From Chelonoidis abingdonii (Eukaryota > Chordata > Testudines > Testudinidae): a stretch of DNA of 64,000 nt. Below are positions 35,479-47,274 of this stretch, in pieces (positions within the stretch are counted from its first letter, which is position 1; each line of letters opens with the position of its first letter). The stretch lies in contig NC_133770.1 of assembly GCF_003597395.2 (NCBI RefSeq), forward strand, positions 83,821,708 through 83,885,707. The letters are read 5' to 3'. The position numbers and the translations under genes are program-made. Under the pieces are notes generated by a model. The model had not been told where the DNA came from. It was given only the letters and a program-made list of their open reading frames with translations, and made no database searches.

Positions 35479-35874
35479 TGAATTATGGGACATGATGAAT
35501 ACTGTATAGGACAAGGATAGTAGAAAATGGAAACTAGATCCCACTATTTTAGGGGGGGTTATCAATGTTAACTAGACTAATACATCCAAAGCCTATTTGA
35601 GCACATTCAATAAATAAACCTAGCTCTTATATAACACTTTTCATCAGCTGCTTTAAAAAATGTTACTAAGGAATGCAATATAAGGACAAAAATGCCAGTT
35701 CACAGTTTTTTCAAAAACATTTACCTCTGTCCTCAGTTATATTAGGGATAATACTGCCATGCTGCCCTAAAGCTACTGTAGATGACTATGGGGAAATAAT
35801 CTCATCACAGAGGAATCCTCTGATTCATACAGCAGGCTCCACAGAGCTCCTACATCATATTCCAATATAGGCAT

Positions 35875-36265
35875 GGGAAGTAGGGGTGCAGGGGATACTG
35901 CAGCATCCCCAGGTTTTGCACAGGGTCCTGGCTGCCAGCTCTGTGCCTGCCTGCTGCCCAGGATCCCCCCTGCCAGTTCCAGGACTTGCCTGCCAGCTCT
36001 GTGCCCGGGACTCAGCTCTCAGCCCACATGCAGGGTCCTGGTTGTTGGCCCCACACCCAGGGTTCCACACACACCCCTTGCTGTGGCCCCAGCCTTGGAC
36101 CTTACTCCTGTCCATGTGTCATCCCCCCTGAAGCCATGGCCATGCTCCTGGCTTCAGCTCTAGGGGCCACTGAGGGATGTGGAGAGGGTAAGGGTTGGTG
36201 CAGCTCAGCACCCCCACTCTGTTCCAGCATCACTGCATTCCAGGGACAGCATGCAGAAAGCAGAT
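35875..36265. repeat. GC-rich repetitive fragment
   Basis: Several CAGGGTCCTGG and TGCCAGCTCTGTGCC repeats; the opening GGGGTGCAGGGGATACTGCA and following GCATCCCCAGGTTTTG resemble a G/C-rich DNA-transposon interior of turtles. No termini found; overlapping ORFs are not credible genes. Confidence 0.4.
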
Positions 36266-36390
36266 GATGGAAGGAAGGCAGGTCTGTTGCATCCTTATAC
36301 TACAACCATCCTTGGCTGCTATACCCACCCTCCAACCTCAGCTGGCAGCCTGTATAATTTAAATGAGCCCTCAGGGTTGATTAACATTAG

Positions 36391-36573
36391 ACTAGAATAT
36401 CAGGGTTAGAAGGGATCTTAGGAGGTCATCTAGTCCAACCCCCTACTCAAAGCAGGCCCAATCCCCAGACATATTTTTTGCCCCTGATCCCTAAACGGCC
36501 CCCTTGAAGGTTGAACTTACAACATCGGGTTTAGCAGCCTAACACTCAAACCACTGAGCTATGCCTCCCCACC
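36391..36573 (-). mobile_element. Tortoise Pol III/Cry-type SINE, minus strand
   Basis: Reverse-oriented copy: AGGTCATCTAGTCCAACCCC at the left (CR1-like tail) through GGTTGAACTTAC (B-box complement) to CCACTGAGCTATGCCTCCCC (A-box complement). Opposite orientation to the copy at 35301-35478, about 0.9 kb away. Confidence 0.9.
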
Positions 36574-37114
36574 ATTTTAAGGTTAATTATGTTCATATTT
36601 TTATTACTCTCTACTCCATCTTACTAATAAAACTGACATCATTAAAAAGTTGCTTTGGTGTGCTAGATTGTTGATTATGCAGTGTGCCTTTCACCGGTTG
36701 GGTGCAATCCACCACTTCTCAGGTGTCTGCATTTTGATGGTGTATGTAACTATGACACAACACTGCAGCTTTTATTCATGAAAAACATAAACTGAACTCA
36801 ACAGAAATACAGATTGCTAGGTCAGGCCCATAGACTGAAATGTGGTAGAGTACAGGGTGTGAAAAATGGAGGGAGCCATGACTATTGTGGGCATCTCAAT
36901 GCTTGAAGCTTCGCCGCAAGTAGTCACAGCTCAACAATCACACTCCCCAAAATCATAAGGTTGGCTTAAAACACATGGCGATCTAAGAAACAATGCATGT
37001 GGACATCCTCCATTCAGCTTCCCTGTAACTATGTCTTACAGGCCCAACCCACCTTCCACCCACTCACACCATCCTCACCCCCAAAGGTCCTTCTGAGTCC
37101 ACACATAACCATTA

Positions 37115-37232
37115 GGGTGACCAATGTCCCGATTTTATACGGACAGTCCCAATTTTTGGGTCTTTGTCTTATATAGGCTCCTATTACCCTCCACGCCCAT
37201 CCTGATCTTTCACACTTGCTGTTTGGTCACCC
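37115..37232. mobile_element. TA-flanked MITE (GGGTGACCAGA family), copy 2
   Basis: Ends GGGTGACCAATG and GTTTGGTCACCC with TA on both sides (37113-37114, 37233-37234); interior CTTATATAGGCTCCTATTAC. Lies about 100 bases left of the promoter minisatellite. Confidence 0.9.
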
Positions 37233-37335
37233 TAATACTCATGACCCCTTCCAGTTCTCAGAGCCTCCTTCTCTGACCCTACACAGCTCTGCCTCCTGCC
37301 ACAGAACCTCCGCACTTCCGCAACCCCTCCCCTGT

Positions 37336-37660
37336 GTCCTGCCCCACCCACTCCCTGAGACCTCTCCCACCCTCCCTTCGCTGCCCTGCCCCCCTAACTG
37401 AGCCTCTGCAGCCCCAGCAGTCGATGCCCCGCCCACTCACTGAGCCCTCTCAAGCCCCGCCCCTCGGTGCCCCGCCCAATCACTGGGTCTTCCCACAGCC
37501 CCTCCCCTCTGTGCCCCGCCCCCTCACTAAGCCCTGCCCAGTCCCTCCGCCTGTGCCCCGTCCTCTCACTGAACCCTCTCCACCCCACCCCCCTGTGCCC
37601 CGCCCACTCACTGAGCCCTCCCGCAGCCCCTCTCTGCCGTGGCCACTCACTGCTGCTCTC
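37336..37660. repeat. About 42-bp GC-box minisatellite upstream of DNAJC13
   Basis: Roughly seven diverged tandem units of about 42 bases; the clearest begin GTGCCCCGCCCACTCACTGA and recur near 37467, 37511, 37552 and 37594, with degenerate units to the left and a partial one at the right end. Most units carry a CCCCGCCC or CCCCTCCC box, so the array multiplies potential Sp1/KLF sites directly next to the promoter. The + strand is almost G-poor (C/T/A rich). Confidence 0.75.
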
Positions 37661-37665
37661 CGATT

Positions 37666-37677
37666 TGCGCATGCGCA
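37666..37677. promoter_or_regulatory. NRF1-type palindromic site
   Basis: TGCGCATGCGCA is a perfect match to the palindromic NRF1 consensus and lies about 140 bases upstream of the likely start site. A weaker half-site is found roughly 100 bases downstream. Binding is inferred from sequence only. Confidence 0.75.
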
Positions 37678-37811
37678 TGTAGGCTGCTGGTCGGTAAGGG
37701 AGGGGCAGTTTCGGGACGGGAAAAGGGACGGGGAGAGTCAGCTGACAAGGTCTCGTGACAGTGTGGGAACCGACTGTGCTTGCGCATAGAAGGCGTTTCG
37801 CTGCCGGAGTG

Positions 37812-37822
37812 AAAATGGCGGC
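37812..37822 (+). promoter_or_regulatory. YY1-type element
   Basis: AAAATGGCGGC matches the AAnATGGCGGC consensus of YY1, typically placed just downstream of TSSs with this motif on the coding strand. It is used here to place the start of exon 1. Confidence 0.65.
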
Positions 37823-37841
37823 GTCCAGCGCCAGAGTCTGA
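37815..37841 (+). CDS. Upstream ORF in DNAJC13 5' UTR (8 codons)
   Basis: ATGGCGGCG...TGA gives M-A-A-S-S-A-R-V and stop inside exon 1, overlapping the YY1-type element. It is in the mRNA only if transcription begins upstream of 37815. The G at +4 is favourable and the A at -3 (37812) is favourable. A candidate for weak translational control; not shown to be translated. Confidence 0.35.
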   Translation: MAASSARV

Positions 37842-40441
37842 ACGGCTCAGAGAAAGGGGGCGCAGCAGCTGCAGGGTGGGTGCTGCGCTCGGTGACGGCA
37901 GCAGCTTCTGGGTCTGCCCGCCGCCCTTATCTTCAGCGCCGGCTGCGGCCGGGGGAGTCCGGGCAGCGCAGCTCTTCGGCCAGGTAAATCCCTCGGGGCT
38001 CAGCGCCTGCGTGAGTAGCGGAATCCCGGGGTGTCCGGACCGCGCCTGGCTCGCTCGGAGCGTGTGTGACTCCCGCTTGTCACACACTCACCGGGCGCCT
38101 ACCCCTTCCTGCCCCAGGGAGGCTGTCATACCCCCTCCTTGCCCCAGCACCTCACTCCCTCCTGTCCCATTTGGAGGGGCGTGGGATAGAGGAGGCTCAT
38201 ATACATCTCTTGCCTCACCTGGAGGAGGATGGTACCGGGGAGGCTGTCATACACCCAGCGAAATCCCCTCTTTCTTCCTCCTTCCCCCCTCTTCTGAAAG
38301 AGGCTGTGACGCTTGCCAGAAACTCCTCCCCAACTTTCCTTTTCCCTGACATCAGGAGAGACGGTAACACACACAGCAGAATCTGCTCCTCCCTGTGTTG
38401 GCTGAATCAGTTTTATCCCCCGAGGAGAGGAGTTAGCGGATGCCTGGCAAAATCTGTATCATCTTCTTCGAGGGGATACTAATAACCCCAATTAGAGTTT
38501 ATTTTTACCCTTCACCTCTTTTCCTCCTCCCACACTGCAAGATCCAAATCTTTGGGCACCATGGTGCACTCTAGAAATAACTTGAGGGTGGGTCACTTAT
38601 TGGGAGGGCGGGGGTCTCTGTCCTGAACAGGAAATTGGACTTCAGGCTTCAGCAGTATCTCTGAAGAGAACAAGCTAGATAAATGTATTTTAGTTCATAC
38701 GATCTACCTAGTAAAGTGCGTTCTCCATTCAATCCTGATGAGTTTGCATCCCTTCCTACATCAAATGTTCCAGGTCATCTGCCTTCAAATGTGACTTAAG
38801 TTTGTTCAGCTTTTCCACTGTGAACTGTAGATGATATTAGAGGGGGAGAACCTGCTTTTGCTATTAGGAACTGTTGCTCTCAACTTCAGGGAAAGATTTG
38901 AGTTAGGGGATGTGAAATGATGGTAATTGAGACTAATAAAATATTCATACACAACTAAATTCTCTGCTGTTTGAGGGAACTGAAAACAGTGCTTGAAGAT
39001 TAATCTGAAAGACATCTCCATTGTGCCCCTCCCCTCTTCCTTGCACACAAGTTAGACTTTTTTGCCAGAAGGGCTGAGAAGATAAAATTGAGTAAATGTT
39101 TCTCTTCTTACCGTTATTTAGTCTCATTTCTGGTGTTAATGATTATCTCAGGAAGTCTCTCTTCCTGTTTCCCTTCTTCAGTCTTGTAAATTGTGAGCCT
39201 CTGCTTCAGTTTATTTTTAGGAAAGATTTAAGTTTTGGGAATGAATTATTTGTTTCTGTTGGTGGTGGTATCTATGCTCAATATGAAGTCTAGGGGGTGG
39301 GAGTATGAGTGATTCTGGTTTCATCCATGAATTTCAAGTCGAGGGCATGTGAGGAGCTACTCTTCTCACTATCTGTTAAACCACTACTTCATTTAGTAGC
39401 AGCATTTTGCCAGTGCTCATTTCTAAAAATAATAATAATAAAAAACTATTTAAATGCTAAATTATACTGGGTTTTAGCCCAGATGACTTCATTAACTTGA
39501 AGCCTGGTCTAATCTGTATTTGTTATAGGGGGCCAAATTCTAAACCATAACATCAGTAATACATTCGGGTGAATATTTAAACTTCTTCGATAAACCATAT
39601 TCAGCAACTTGCTGCAAATGGAAAGATAATGCTTAAAGATTCATAAAGTAAACACTTTCCCTACATAACCTATGAACATTTTTTCCAAATTATTTTTTGT
39701 TCTGTTTGCTGCTGCTCTCATTCTCCTTATCTCCATAAAGCAGCTTAGTTTTAAAAAACAATAAATCCTGTATGTATGTGTGACTGTTTCTTTGAATGGT
39801 CTAGGATTATACTTACTTGTCTCAGGGATTGAATCATCGAGTATTTTCTGAATGTTCAAACTCTTGGCATTTCAGGAACAGTTCTTCTTAATGGTCAAAA
39901 TTTCAGATTTGACATAAATGATATCAAACTAAGGAGATCTGATGAGTATCACTTTAAAAAAACTTCTGCCCTTACTTTTAGTAACTTCATCCATAAATCT
40001 TAATCAATACTCATCTATAAACCTTAACTTCAAATATGTATAAAGGAGTAACTTCATAGTAACAAAAGTTTAATTTATGTGGCCTACACAGATGATAGTT
40101 AAAAGATCTGAAACATCATTTAAACAAATTTTGGAACATATCACTACAACTTAATTCAATAATGGAAAGTTTGCAACTCTATACCTCCTCTTAAGTCAAA
40201 ATAAAAAAATCCACACTGTAGTCTTCATCCTGCACCAGGCAACTAAATTTGTAATATTAATTATTGAAAAATATCTATTTAAGATCATATTTTGGTTGTT
40301 TGATAGTCTCGCCATTTTGTATCTAGTCTTCCTTTTTCCCACACATGAATTATACCTCAAAATATTTTGATCTTGTTTCACAAGTTTTCCGTGAAAGAAT
40401 TTTGGGCTGCACCAGTAACTTTTAAAATCCACCGTATATTG

Positions 40442-40752
40442 CAGGGGTAGGCAATCTATGGGAAGCTTGCCAAAGGTGGCATGCAAGCTGATTTTCAGTG
40501 GCACTCAAACTGCCTGGGTCCTGACCACCGGTCTGGGGGGTTCTGCATTTTAATTCAATTTTAAATGAAGCTTCTTAAACATTTTAAAAACCTATTTACT
40601 TTACATACAACAATAGGTTAGTTATATATTATAGACTTGTAGAAAGAGACCTTCTAAAAATGTTAAAATGTATTACTGGCACACACAACATTAAATTAGA
40701 GTGAATAAATGAAGACTCGGCACACCGCTTCTGAAAGGTTTGCCGACCCCAG
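40442..40752. mobile_element. hAT-type MITE
   Basis: Ends CAGGGGTAGGCAATC and GGTTTGCCGACCCCAG; flanks GTATATTG (40434-40441) and GTATATAG (40753-40760) are a 7-of-8 target duplication. A/T-rich interior with TTACTTTACATACAACAATA. Confidence 0.85.
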
Positions 40753-41654
40753 GTATATAGTAAGAGACAAGCAATTGGATTTTCAAATAGTTGGATTTAT
40801 TTCTTTCTAAACATCAACTCCTGAATGAAACAGGCTGCTGTTTTTAAAAACATGAAGTGGTAAAGTTTTGCCTGAGAGGTGCAGTGAGAGCATAGGTTTG
40901 TTTTACTTTTGAAAGTAAATAATTCAATACAGTAGTGGGAGAAAGGAGTGTTGCACAAAGGGGAGTGGTAGCTAGGATGATACTTAAGAGACTTGGCTGA
41001 AATGAAGCTTGCTTTTAGACAAAACAGTTGAAATTTTCTGGTATTTCTTAAGAGACTCGGTGAAAAGGAAATTGTTACTTTTCAAAGTCTTGTCCCTTTA
41101 TAATTGTATAGAGGGAACTAACACCATTAAAAAGCAGAATGCGCTGTACAAAAAGCACTTTGTTTATATCACTTAGAGATAGCTTTAAGCAGTATCTTTT
41201 AGAGGTGCCATAAACTGTTTGTTTGGTTTTAGATCTTTAATAATCCTTGCAGGGTAGAGGACAGGTTTAGGAGGTTCCAGCCCATGTCAATTGACAAACA
41301 TCTGTTTATCTGGAATGAACTCAGTCTATCAGTATTTTGACTCTCCTAATTTAAAACTGAGTCAAGGATCAAGTATACAGACTGTTTTAGAAAGCCTATT
41401 CCTATCCCCTCCCTCAGTCTCTTCAGTTAAGCCTCTTTCCAGCTGGTCTCCATTGTCTACTCCATCCTCTGCTCAGTCTTGCTCCCTTCTTTTGTTACTC
41501 CTTTTAGGTAATCCCTTCCTATCTTCCCTTGTCTCCCATTGATGCCTTACAGTACGCTTCATTAATTTCACCCCAGTATTACATAATAAAAAATTCATAC
41601 ACAGGTATGATACCTGCAAACCATCACCATTGGCTTTGGTTGTATGTTGCCCTT

Positions 41655-41795
41655 TCCCCACCCTGTGTCTGGCTTGTATAGATTGTATACTCCTTTTTTT
41701 TTTTGGTAGAGCGCTATTTTACTCTTTCAGGTCCTGCAGTGGTAGGCACTGTACAATCTTAGTAGGCCCCTATTTGCTACTGTAATGCAAATACT
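41655..41795 (+). repeat. SINE tail
   Basis: ATAGATTGTATACTCC...TAGGCACTGTACAATCTTAG and GGCCCCTATTTGCTACTGTA: tail of a MIR-like reptile SINE. Confidence 0.5.
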
Positions 41796-41887
41796 AAACA
41801 TGTCACTTTGAAATACAGAAGATTGAAATAGCATAGAAATAGGCTTTTGGGGAGTTAAAAAAAATTTCACTGGCGGTTCAAATTTAG

Positions 41888-42000
41888 GCTCCAGTCCAAG
41901 CGCATGAGTAACTTATGCTTGAGAACTCTTCCATTGAATTCAGTGGAACTACTCACGAATGTGAAGTAACTTATATTTGAGTGTTTGGAGGATCAGGGCC
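41888..42000. mobile_element. Palindromic MITE
   Basis: GGCTCCAGTCCAAGCGCATG left, mirrored by TTGGAGGATCAGGGCC right, with symmetrical GAGTAACTTA / GAAGTAACTTA and CCATTGAATTCAGTGG at the centre. Confidence 0.7.
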
Positions 42001-43033
42001 CTAGTTTCTAACCATGAGTTATCAGCAGACTTCCCTGTCTAAAACAAAAACCTAAACAAAGATCCCTTTCCACTCTTAGCCAACACCTGATGGTGTCCAG
42101 TATTGCAAAAGTAAAATGGAACAGAAGGGTTAAAATTAGTGATGGCTTCTATACGTGCAACTCCCCTCCCCCACCCCGGTGAGTGTTTTATGTAAAAATC
42201 TTAAGGCAGGGAACACACAGCTTTTAAACTCTTTTGAACCCTTTGTAATAGGTACATGACACTAGTATCTTTTTAACTCAGTACTGTATACAGTGCAAGG
42301 AAAATGCAACACTCACTTTCCCAATATTTCATTCATTCTTACAATACTGTAACTGCAAAATATTGCTAAATAAACTTTCTTGGTCTTGTGGGAAGCTTGT
42401 TTAACTTCCATATAGTAGTTTTATAAAACCTGGAGAGTGCATTAGAAAGTGCCTGTGGAAACAAGTGGAGTATTCCATACTTCACTTTAACAAAAATAAA
42501 ACAACTAGATGCCAAGTTGAAGATGGTATAGGTGATAGCTCAGTTGCATGTAATAGTAGTGCTAGATTTCAGTATTTTTCTGGCCTCCAACACTTAAACT
42601 GTGGTGGAGAACTATATGGATTACTGTGGTCCCTAAAAGCACCTGTCCTGATCAGATCCCAGTTCCGCTTTAGACACTGTAGAAACCCATTGAAAGAAAG
42701 TGTTAAAGACTGGCAACAATGAAGCTTTGCTTTTAGACAAAAAGGCTGAACATTTCTGGTAAAGAGAATCTCATGTCAGATTAAAACCTTTTTTTGGTAA
42801 CTGACAAGATGTAACAGGTGAATGTAACTACCGGATGCAGGAGAGGTGAATAAGATGAGCATGATCTTGCAGTGACTGTGTATGTGATATAGTGCACCCC
42901 TACTTAGCTGTTATCACCTGGTTAGGCTAATTTAGTTCTAGCATCCTATTATGGGTGTATATAATGCAGTGTGACACACCTATGCTTTGGTAAATTAGTC
43001 TGTCATGCACTTGTATAGCCCCCATTATTATAG

Positions 43034-43190
43034 GACTGGTCTGCACTAAAGCTGTAAGTTAACTGAAGTAGCATAACTTAGGTCATGTAACTTACAAAAC
43101 TGAAGTCTACACCGTGCTGTGTTAAGGGGAGGCACTCTCCTGCTGACTTACCTTCCACCTCTCAGATTTAGCCCATAGAATCTGAGCAAC
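43034..43190. mobile_element. Harbinger-type MITE fragment
   Basis: ACTGGTCTGCACTAAAGCTG at the left end and GAAGTCTACACCGTGCTGTG in the middle resemble the GGCCTGGTCTACACTA-ended Harbinger MITEs. The right terminus is lost. Confidence 0.5.
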
Positions 43191-43394
43191 TCGCAATCTT
43201 TAGAGTGCCTTAGCCTTGCAGGTAGGGAAGTACAGCTACAATTATTCCATATTCTCACTTGATGAGATCTGAGGGGCACGGAGAGTCTCCTTTCCAGAGA
43301 ACTTTGTCTAGTGACAGGAGTTACAGTTCCCCTCTCAGTTCTTGCGAGTTGGTAGGAAGCTTAAAACTGGGAAATGAATTCTGGTTTTGTCAAA

Positions 43395-43640
43395 GAATCA
43401 TAGAAAGGTGGAGCTAGAAGGGACCTTGAGCAGTCATCTAATCTATATCCTTCTGCTGAGACAGTGACAGGTATATTTAGACCATCCCTGGCATGTGTTC
43501 AAAACCTCCAGTGGTGGGGATTCCACAACCACCTTGGGAACCTGCTCAAGTGCTTAACTATCTGTAGGTTAGATATTAGGAAAAATTAACTGTTTCTAAA
43601 TCTCCTTGCTGCAGACTGCTGACAAGCAAACAGTCCATAT
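43395..43640 (-). mobile_element. CR1 LINE, 3' fragment
   Basis: Reads AATCATAGAAAGGTGGAGCT then AAGGGACCTTGAGCAGTCAT, and later GTGGGGATTCCACAACCACC: the complement of the CR1 3' end, which closes with an ATTCTATG-like repeat rather than poly(A). 5'-truncated, without coding capacity. Confidence 0.85.
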
Positions 43641-45273
43641 CAAAGCTAAATAAACTTATGTTGGAGGTTTTTTCCTGAAGTACATTTACCTTTTTACATT
43701 AAGAGAACAGTTGCTGTGGATGGCTATTGGATGGCTCCAAAAGACTGTTCTAGTATTTATGTGCAGAAAACCTTAGTAAACTGCTAAGTATCCCAGTAGC
43801 AAACATTTGTGAAAGCAATTTATGGCTGTGTTCGATATTTTCATTAAAATAATTAAAAAGAGTAACATCAAAGTTGTAACATGCTGAGACAAAAGCCAAG
43901 AAAATCAAAATGATATATAACTCAGTCTTCCATTCACTAACTCAGTTCTCATTATCCTAACTTTTATTGGCTTGTGTCAGTAGATGCTTGAATAAATAAC
44001 TAAATATTTCTGGAGTAAGTTGCCCAGGGGCCATGTAACCTGAATATTTCTCTTTAAAATGTGCTATTTGGTAAGATTGAAAGAATGGATGTATGTAGCC
44101 AGAGGGATATTAAACAAATGATTCATCTTCTCTTTGAGCTAATCATGGTTAGGAATATATCAGTTTGATGACTGTCACTGAACTGCTTTAATATCAGTGG
44201 GAGCCGTGAAGAACTCCAGAGATTTGAGATTGTTCCCTAAAATAATATTCCAGCATAGATACTGTTCAGCCCTTGGATACTGTTTGATAGAGCTGATATT
44301 AGACTACTTCATGGTTTTGCATCTCAGATTTAGTGAAATATTTCCCACAGTTTAGTCTTGATTCTGCTCTTGATTTTAAGTACTTGATGTTATTTACATT
44401 TCTAATTTACCTTAGACAAACAAGTATATAGATACATGTTCATAGGTATGCATGTAGGCTTATAGGAATAGGATTTTGTCGCCCTTGCCCTTGCCCTGAG
44501 GCTCTTACAACCTAAATGATCAATAACGCTGAGTGATGGCAAAAAAATTTGAAGGTGTGGGAAGGGAAATGTGAAGGCTAATATCTTGATTCTGTCCAAA
44601 TGGATTGAATAGAGAATACCTTGTTCTCTGAAAATTGGCCCTAAGAATTGCAAGACATTCACAGTCTGCAGTACTTAATCTTATCACTAATTTATACTAA
44701 GATATACATGCATAAAAAATACTGGCAAATCAGAGCATATACTGGCACTTCAATTCAGGTGCATTTATTTTTCTGTGCTTACCCATAAATAGGGCATGTA
44801 TTACAAAGAGAATTTACAGAGTCATGAAAAGTAAGGTGTAACACTTTCAAAAGTGACCTGGGCTCCTAAGTCCCATTGACTTTCAATGAATTAAGTGCTG
44901 AAGTCACTTTTAAAAATGGGATTTAGGCTTCCTTGTCATTTAAGTGCTTCCTTTTTTTTTTTTTTTTTTCCTTTTTTTAAGGACAGTGCCCCAAATTCCT
45001 CATTAGGTTTGGTTCTGCATATCTATTAATGGTGTGCCTTTTTTCCATTCAGGAGTTCTAAAACTTTTCCAGTGTGGACCATGCTTATGCAGAGATACCT
45101 TGTTTAATTTAGGATGGCCTGTCCTAAATTGTAATTGTGTAACATCCCTGTAATTGCTTCCACAGAAAAGAAATTCTTTCCTGATACTAAACTTTTTAGC
45201 TGTCTTCTAATGCCACCTATGATTGGGGGATTGTTGTGCTGACTTCACCTAGTTTACATGGCAGTAAAACTAA

Positions 45274-45375
45274 AGTGCCTTGTCTTCATTGTATTTTTAG
45301 CTTGAAATAGCTCATGCATATTGGTAACCTCCAGGTAAAATATACACCTCTTTCAGCAGTGAAGACATGGCCTTA
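45274..45375. mobile_element. Short inverted-end MITE
   Basis: CTAAAGTGCCTTGTCTTCAT left and CAGTGAAGACATGGCCTTAG right are imperfect inverted repeats (AAGGCCATGTCTTCACTG type). Confidence 0.6.
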
Positions 45376-45700
45376 GTGTCTCTAGTATCTTCTAGTGTTT
45401 AACTGCTATGATAAGTGGCATAGGAAACCAGAAGTCTAGTTAGTTGTGGTAACCTACTTTTAGAGCTTACTTTTAAATACTCAATATAAACTAAATGTTG
45501 GAAATGCTCCGTAATTAGATACTATATAAGATTAGTTGGTGATAATTAGATTTGTCTGATCCTGGGAGTCTTCCTTCCTCAGTTTTTTCCATCAGATGTG
45601 CTCAGTTAACAAGTACAAATGCTGTCATCTTTGATCTAGACTCATCCTAGAATTGGAAAATAAAGCTGTTCCCTCCCTTTTAGTTCTGTCATCACTAAAT

Positions 45701-47274
45701 TAGGGCTGTCAAGCAATTAAAAATGTGATTAATCATGTAATTAATTGCAATGTAAACAATAGAATATCATTTATTTAAGTAGTTTTGGGTGTGTTCTAAT
45801 TTTTCAAATGAGTTGATGTCAATTACAACACAGAAGGCAAAGAGTACAGTGCTCACTTTATATTTTTATTACAAATATTTGCACTATAAAAAACAAGAGT
45901 ATTTTCCAGTTCACCTAATACGAGCACTGTAGTGCAGTCTCTTTATCACGAAAGTTGAATTTACAAATGTAGAATTATGTACCAAAACCCCCCTGCATTC
46001 AAGCATTAAACAATGTAAAACTTTAAAGCCTACCAGTCCATTCAGTCCTATTTCTTGTTCAGCCAATCACTCAAGTTTGTTTACATTTGCAGGAGATAAT
46101 GCTGACAGTGAGAACAGGTGTCCTCACGGCACTGTTGTAGCTGGTGTCACAAGATATTTACATGCCAGATGCAGTAAAGATTCATATGTCCCTTCATGCT
46201 TTAACCACCATTCCAGAGGACATGCATCCATGCTGATGATGGGTTCTCCTCCAAAGCAGTGGGGACCGACGCGTGTTCATTTTCATCATCTGAGTCAGAT
46301 GCAACCAGCAGAAGGTTGATTTTTTTTTTTTCTTCTTTTGATGGTTCAGGTTCTATAGTTTCTGCATCTGAGTGGTCTCTTAAGACTTTCGAAAGCATTC
46401 TCAACACCTTGTCCCACTCAGATTTTGGAAGGCACTTCAGATTTTTAAGCCTTGGGTTGAGTGCTGTTCGATATCTTTAGAAATCTCGCATCGGTATCTC
46501 TTTTTTGCATTTTGTCAAATCTGCAGTGAAAGTGTTCTTAAAATGAACAACATGTGCAGAGTAGTCATCCGAGACTACTATAACATGAAATATATGGCAG
46601 ACTGCAGGTAAAACAGAGCTGGAGACATCCAGTTCTCCCCCAAGGAGTCACTAATTTACTTAATGCTTTTTTTTTTTCCCCCTTAAACGGGCATCATCAG
46701 ATGGAAGCTTGTCCTCTAGAATGGTAGCCAAAGCACGAAGGGGCATATGAATGTTTATCATATCTGGCACGTAAATACCTTGCAATGCCAGCTACAGAAG
46801 TCCCATGCGAATGTCTGTTCTTACTTCCTGGTGACCTTGTAAATAAAAAGCAATAAACTTATCTCCTGTAAATGCAAACAAACTTGTTTGTCTCAGCGAC
46901 TGGCTGAACAAGAAGTAGGACTGAGGGAACTTGTAGGCTCTAATGCTTTGCATTGTTTTTGAGCACAGTTATATAACACAAAATCTACATTTGTAAGTTG
47001 CACTTTCACGATAGAGATTGCAGTGCTATACTTGTATGAGGTGAATTGAAAAATAATATTTTGTTTAATTTTTACAGTGCAAATATTTGTAATCAAAATA
47101 TAAAGTGAGTAATGTACACTTTGTAATTAAAATTAATATCTGAAAACATAGACCATCCAAAAATATTTAATGAATTTCAATTGGTATACTATTAAAAGTG
47201 ATTAAAACAACAATTAATCACGATTAATTTTTTGAGTTAACTGTGTGAGTTAACTACGATTAATCGACAGCCTT
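45701..47274 (-). mobile_element. DNA transposon with GGGCTGTC ends and a decayed ORF
   Basis: The left end TAGGGCTGTCAAGCAATTAA and right end TTAATCGACAGCCTT are inverted, with TTAATC/GATTAA repeats just inside both ends. Flanks share ACTAA, a weak target duplication. On the minus strand, 46407-46201 encodes an acidic stretch (KINLLLVASDSDDENEHASV) and continues after a frame change as KHEGTYESLLHLA near 46200-46150. I recognise these as recurrent in turtle copies but cannot name the protein. Probably hAT-like. Confidence 0.7.

Larger units (their letters stand above)
37811..37983 (+). other. DNAJC13: DNAJC13 exon 1 (non-coding 5' UTR), approximate start
   Basis: A CpG-rich block ends in a strong splice donor: CAG at 37981-37983 followed by GTAAAT. 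It joins in the mRNA to exon 2 at 47836, 13 bases before the start codon. The 5' end is inferred from the YY1-type element at about 37812-37822, which usually lies at or just downstream of the start site; the true TSS could be some tens of bases either way. The exon carries a short upstream ORF (37815-37841). No in-frame coding continues into exon 2. The donor is clear, the start is a guess. Confidence 0.75.
37600..38060 (+). promoter_or_regulatory. DNAJC13: CpG-island promoter of DNAJC13
   Basis: CpG density rises sharply here against an A/T-rich, CpG-poor background, and exon 1 of DNAJC13 lies inside. No TATA box is visible near the likely start. Recognisable elements: GC boxes to the left, a palindromic NRF1-type site, a second NRF1-like TTGCGCATA at about 37771-37779, and a YY1-type ATGGCGGC core. 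This is the makeup of a housekeeping promoter, fitting a broadly expressed endosomal co-chaperone. Confidence 0.85.

Noticed and set aside
37876..38349. 157-codon ORF across exon 1 and intron 1 of DNAJC13
   Set aside because: It crosses the exon 1 donor at 37984; CpG islands commonly give long chance ORFs.
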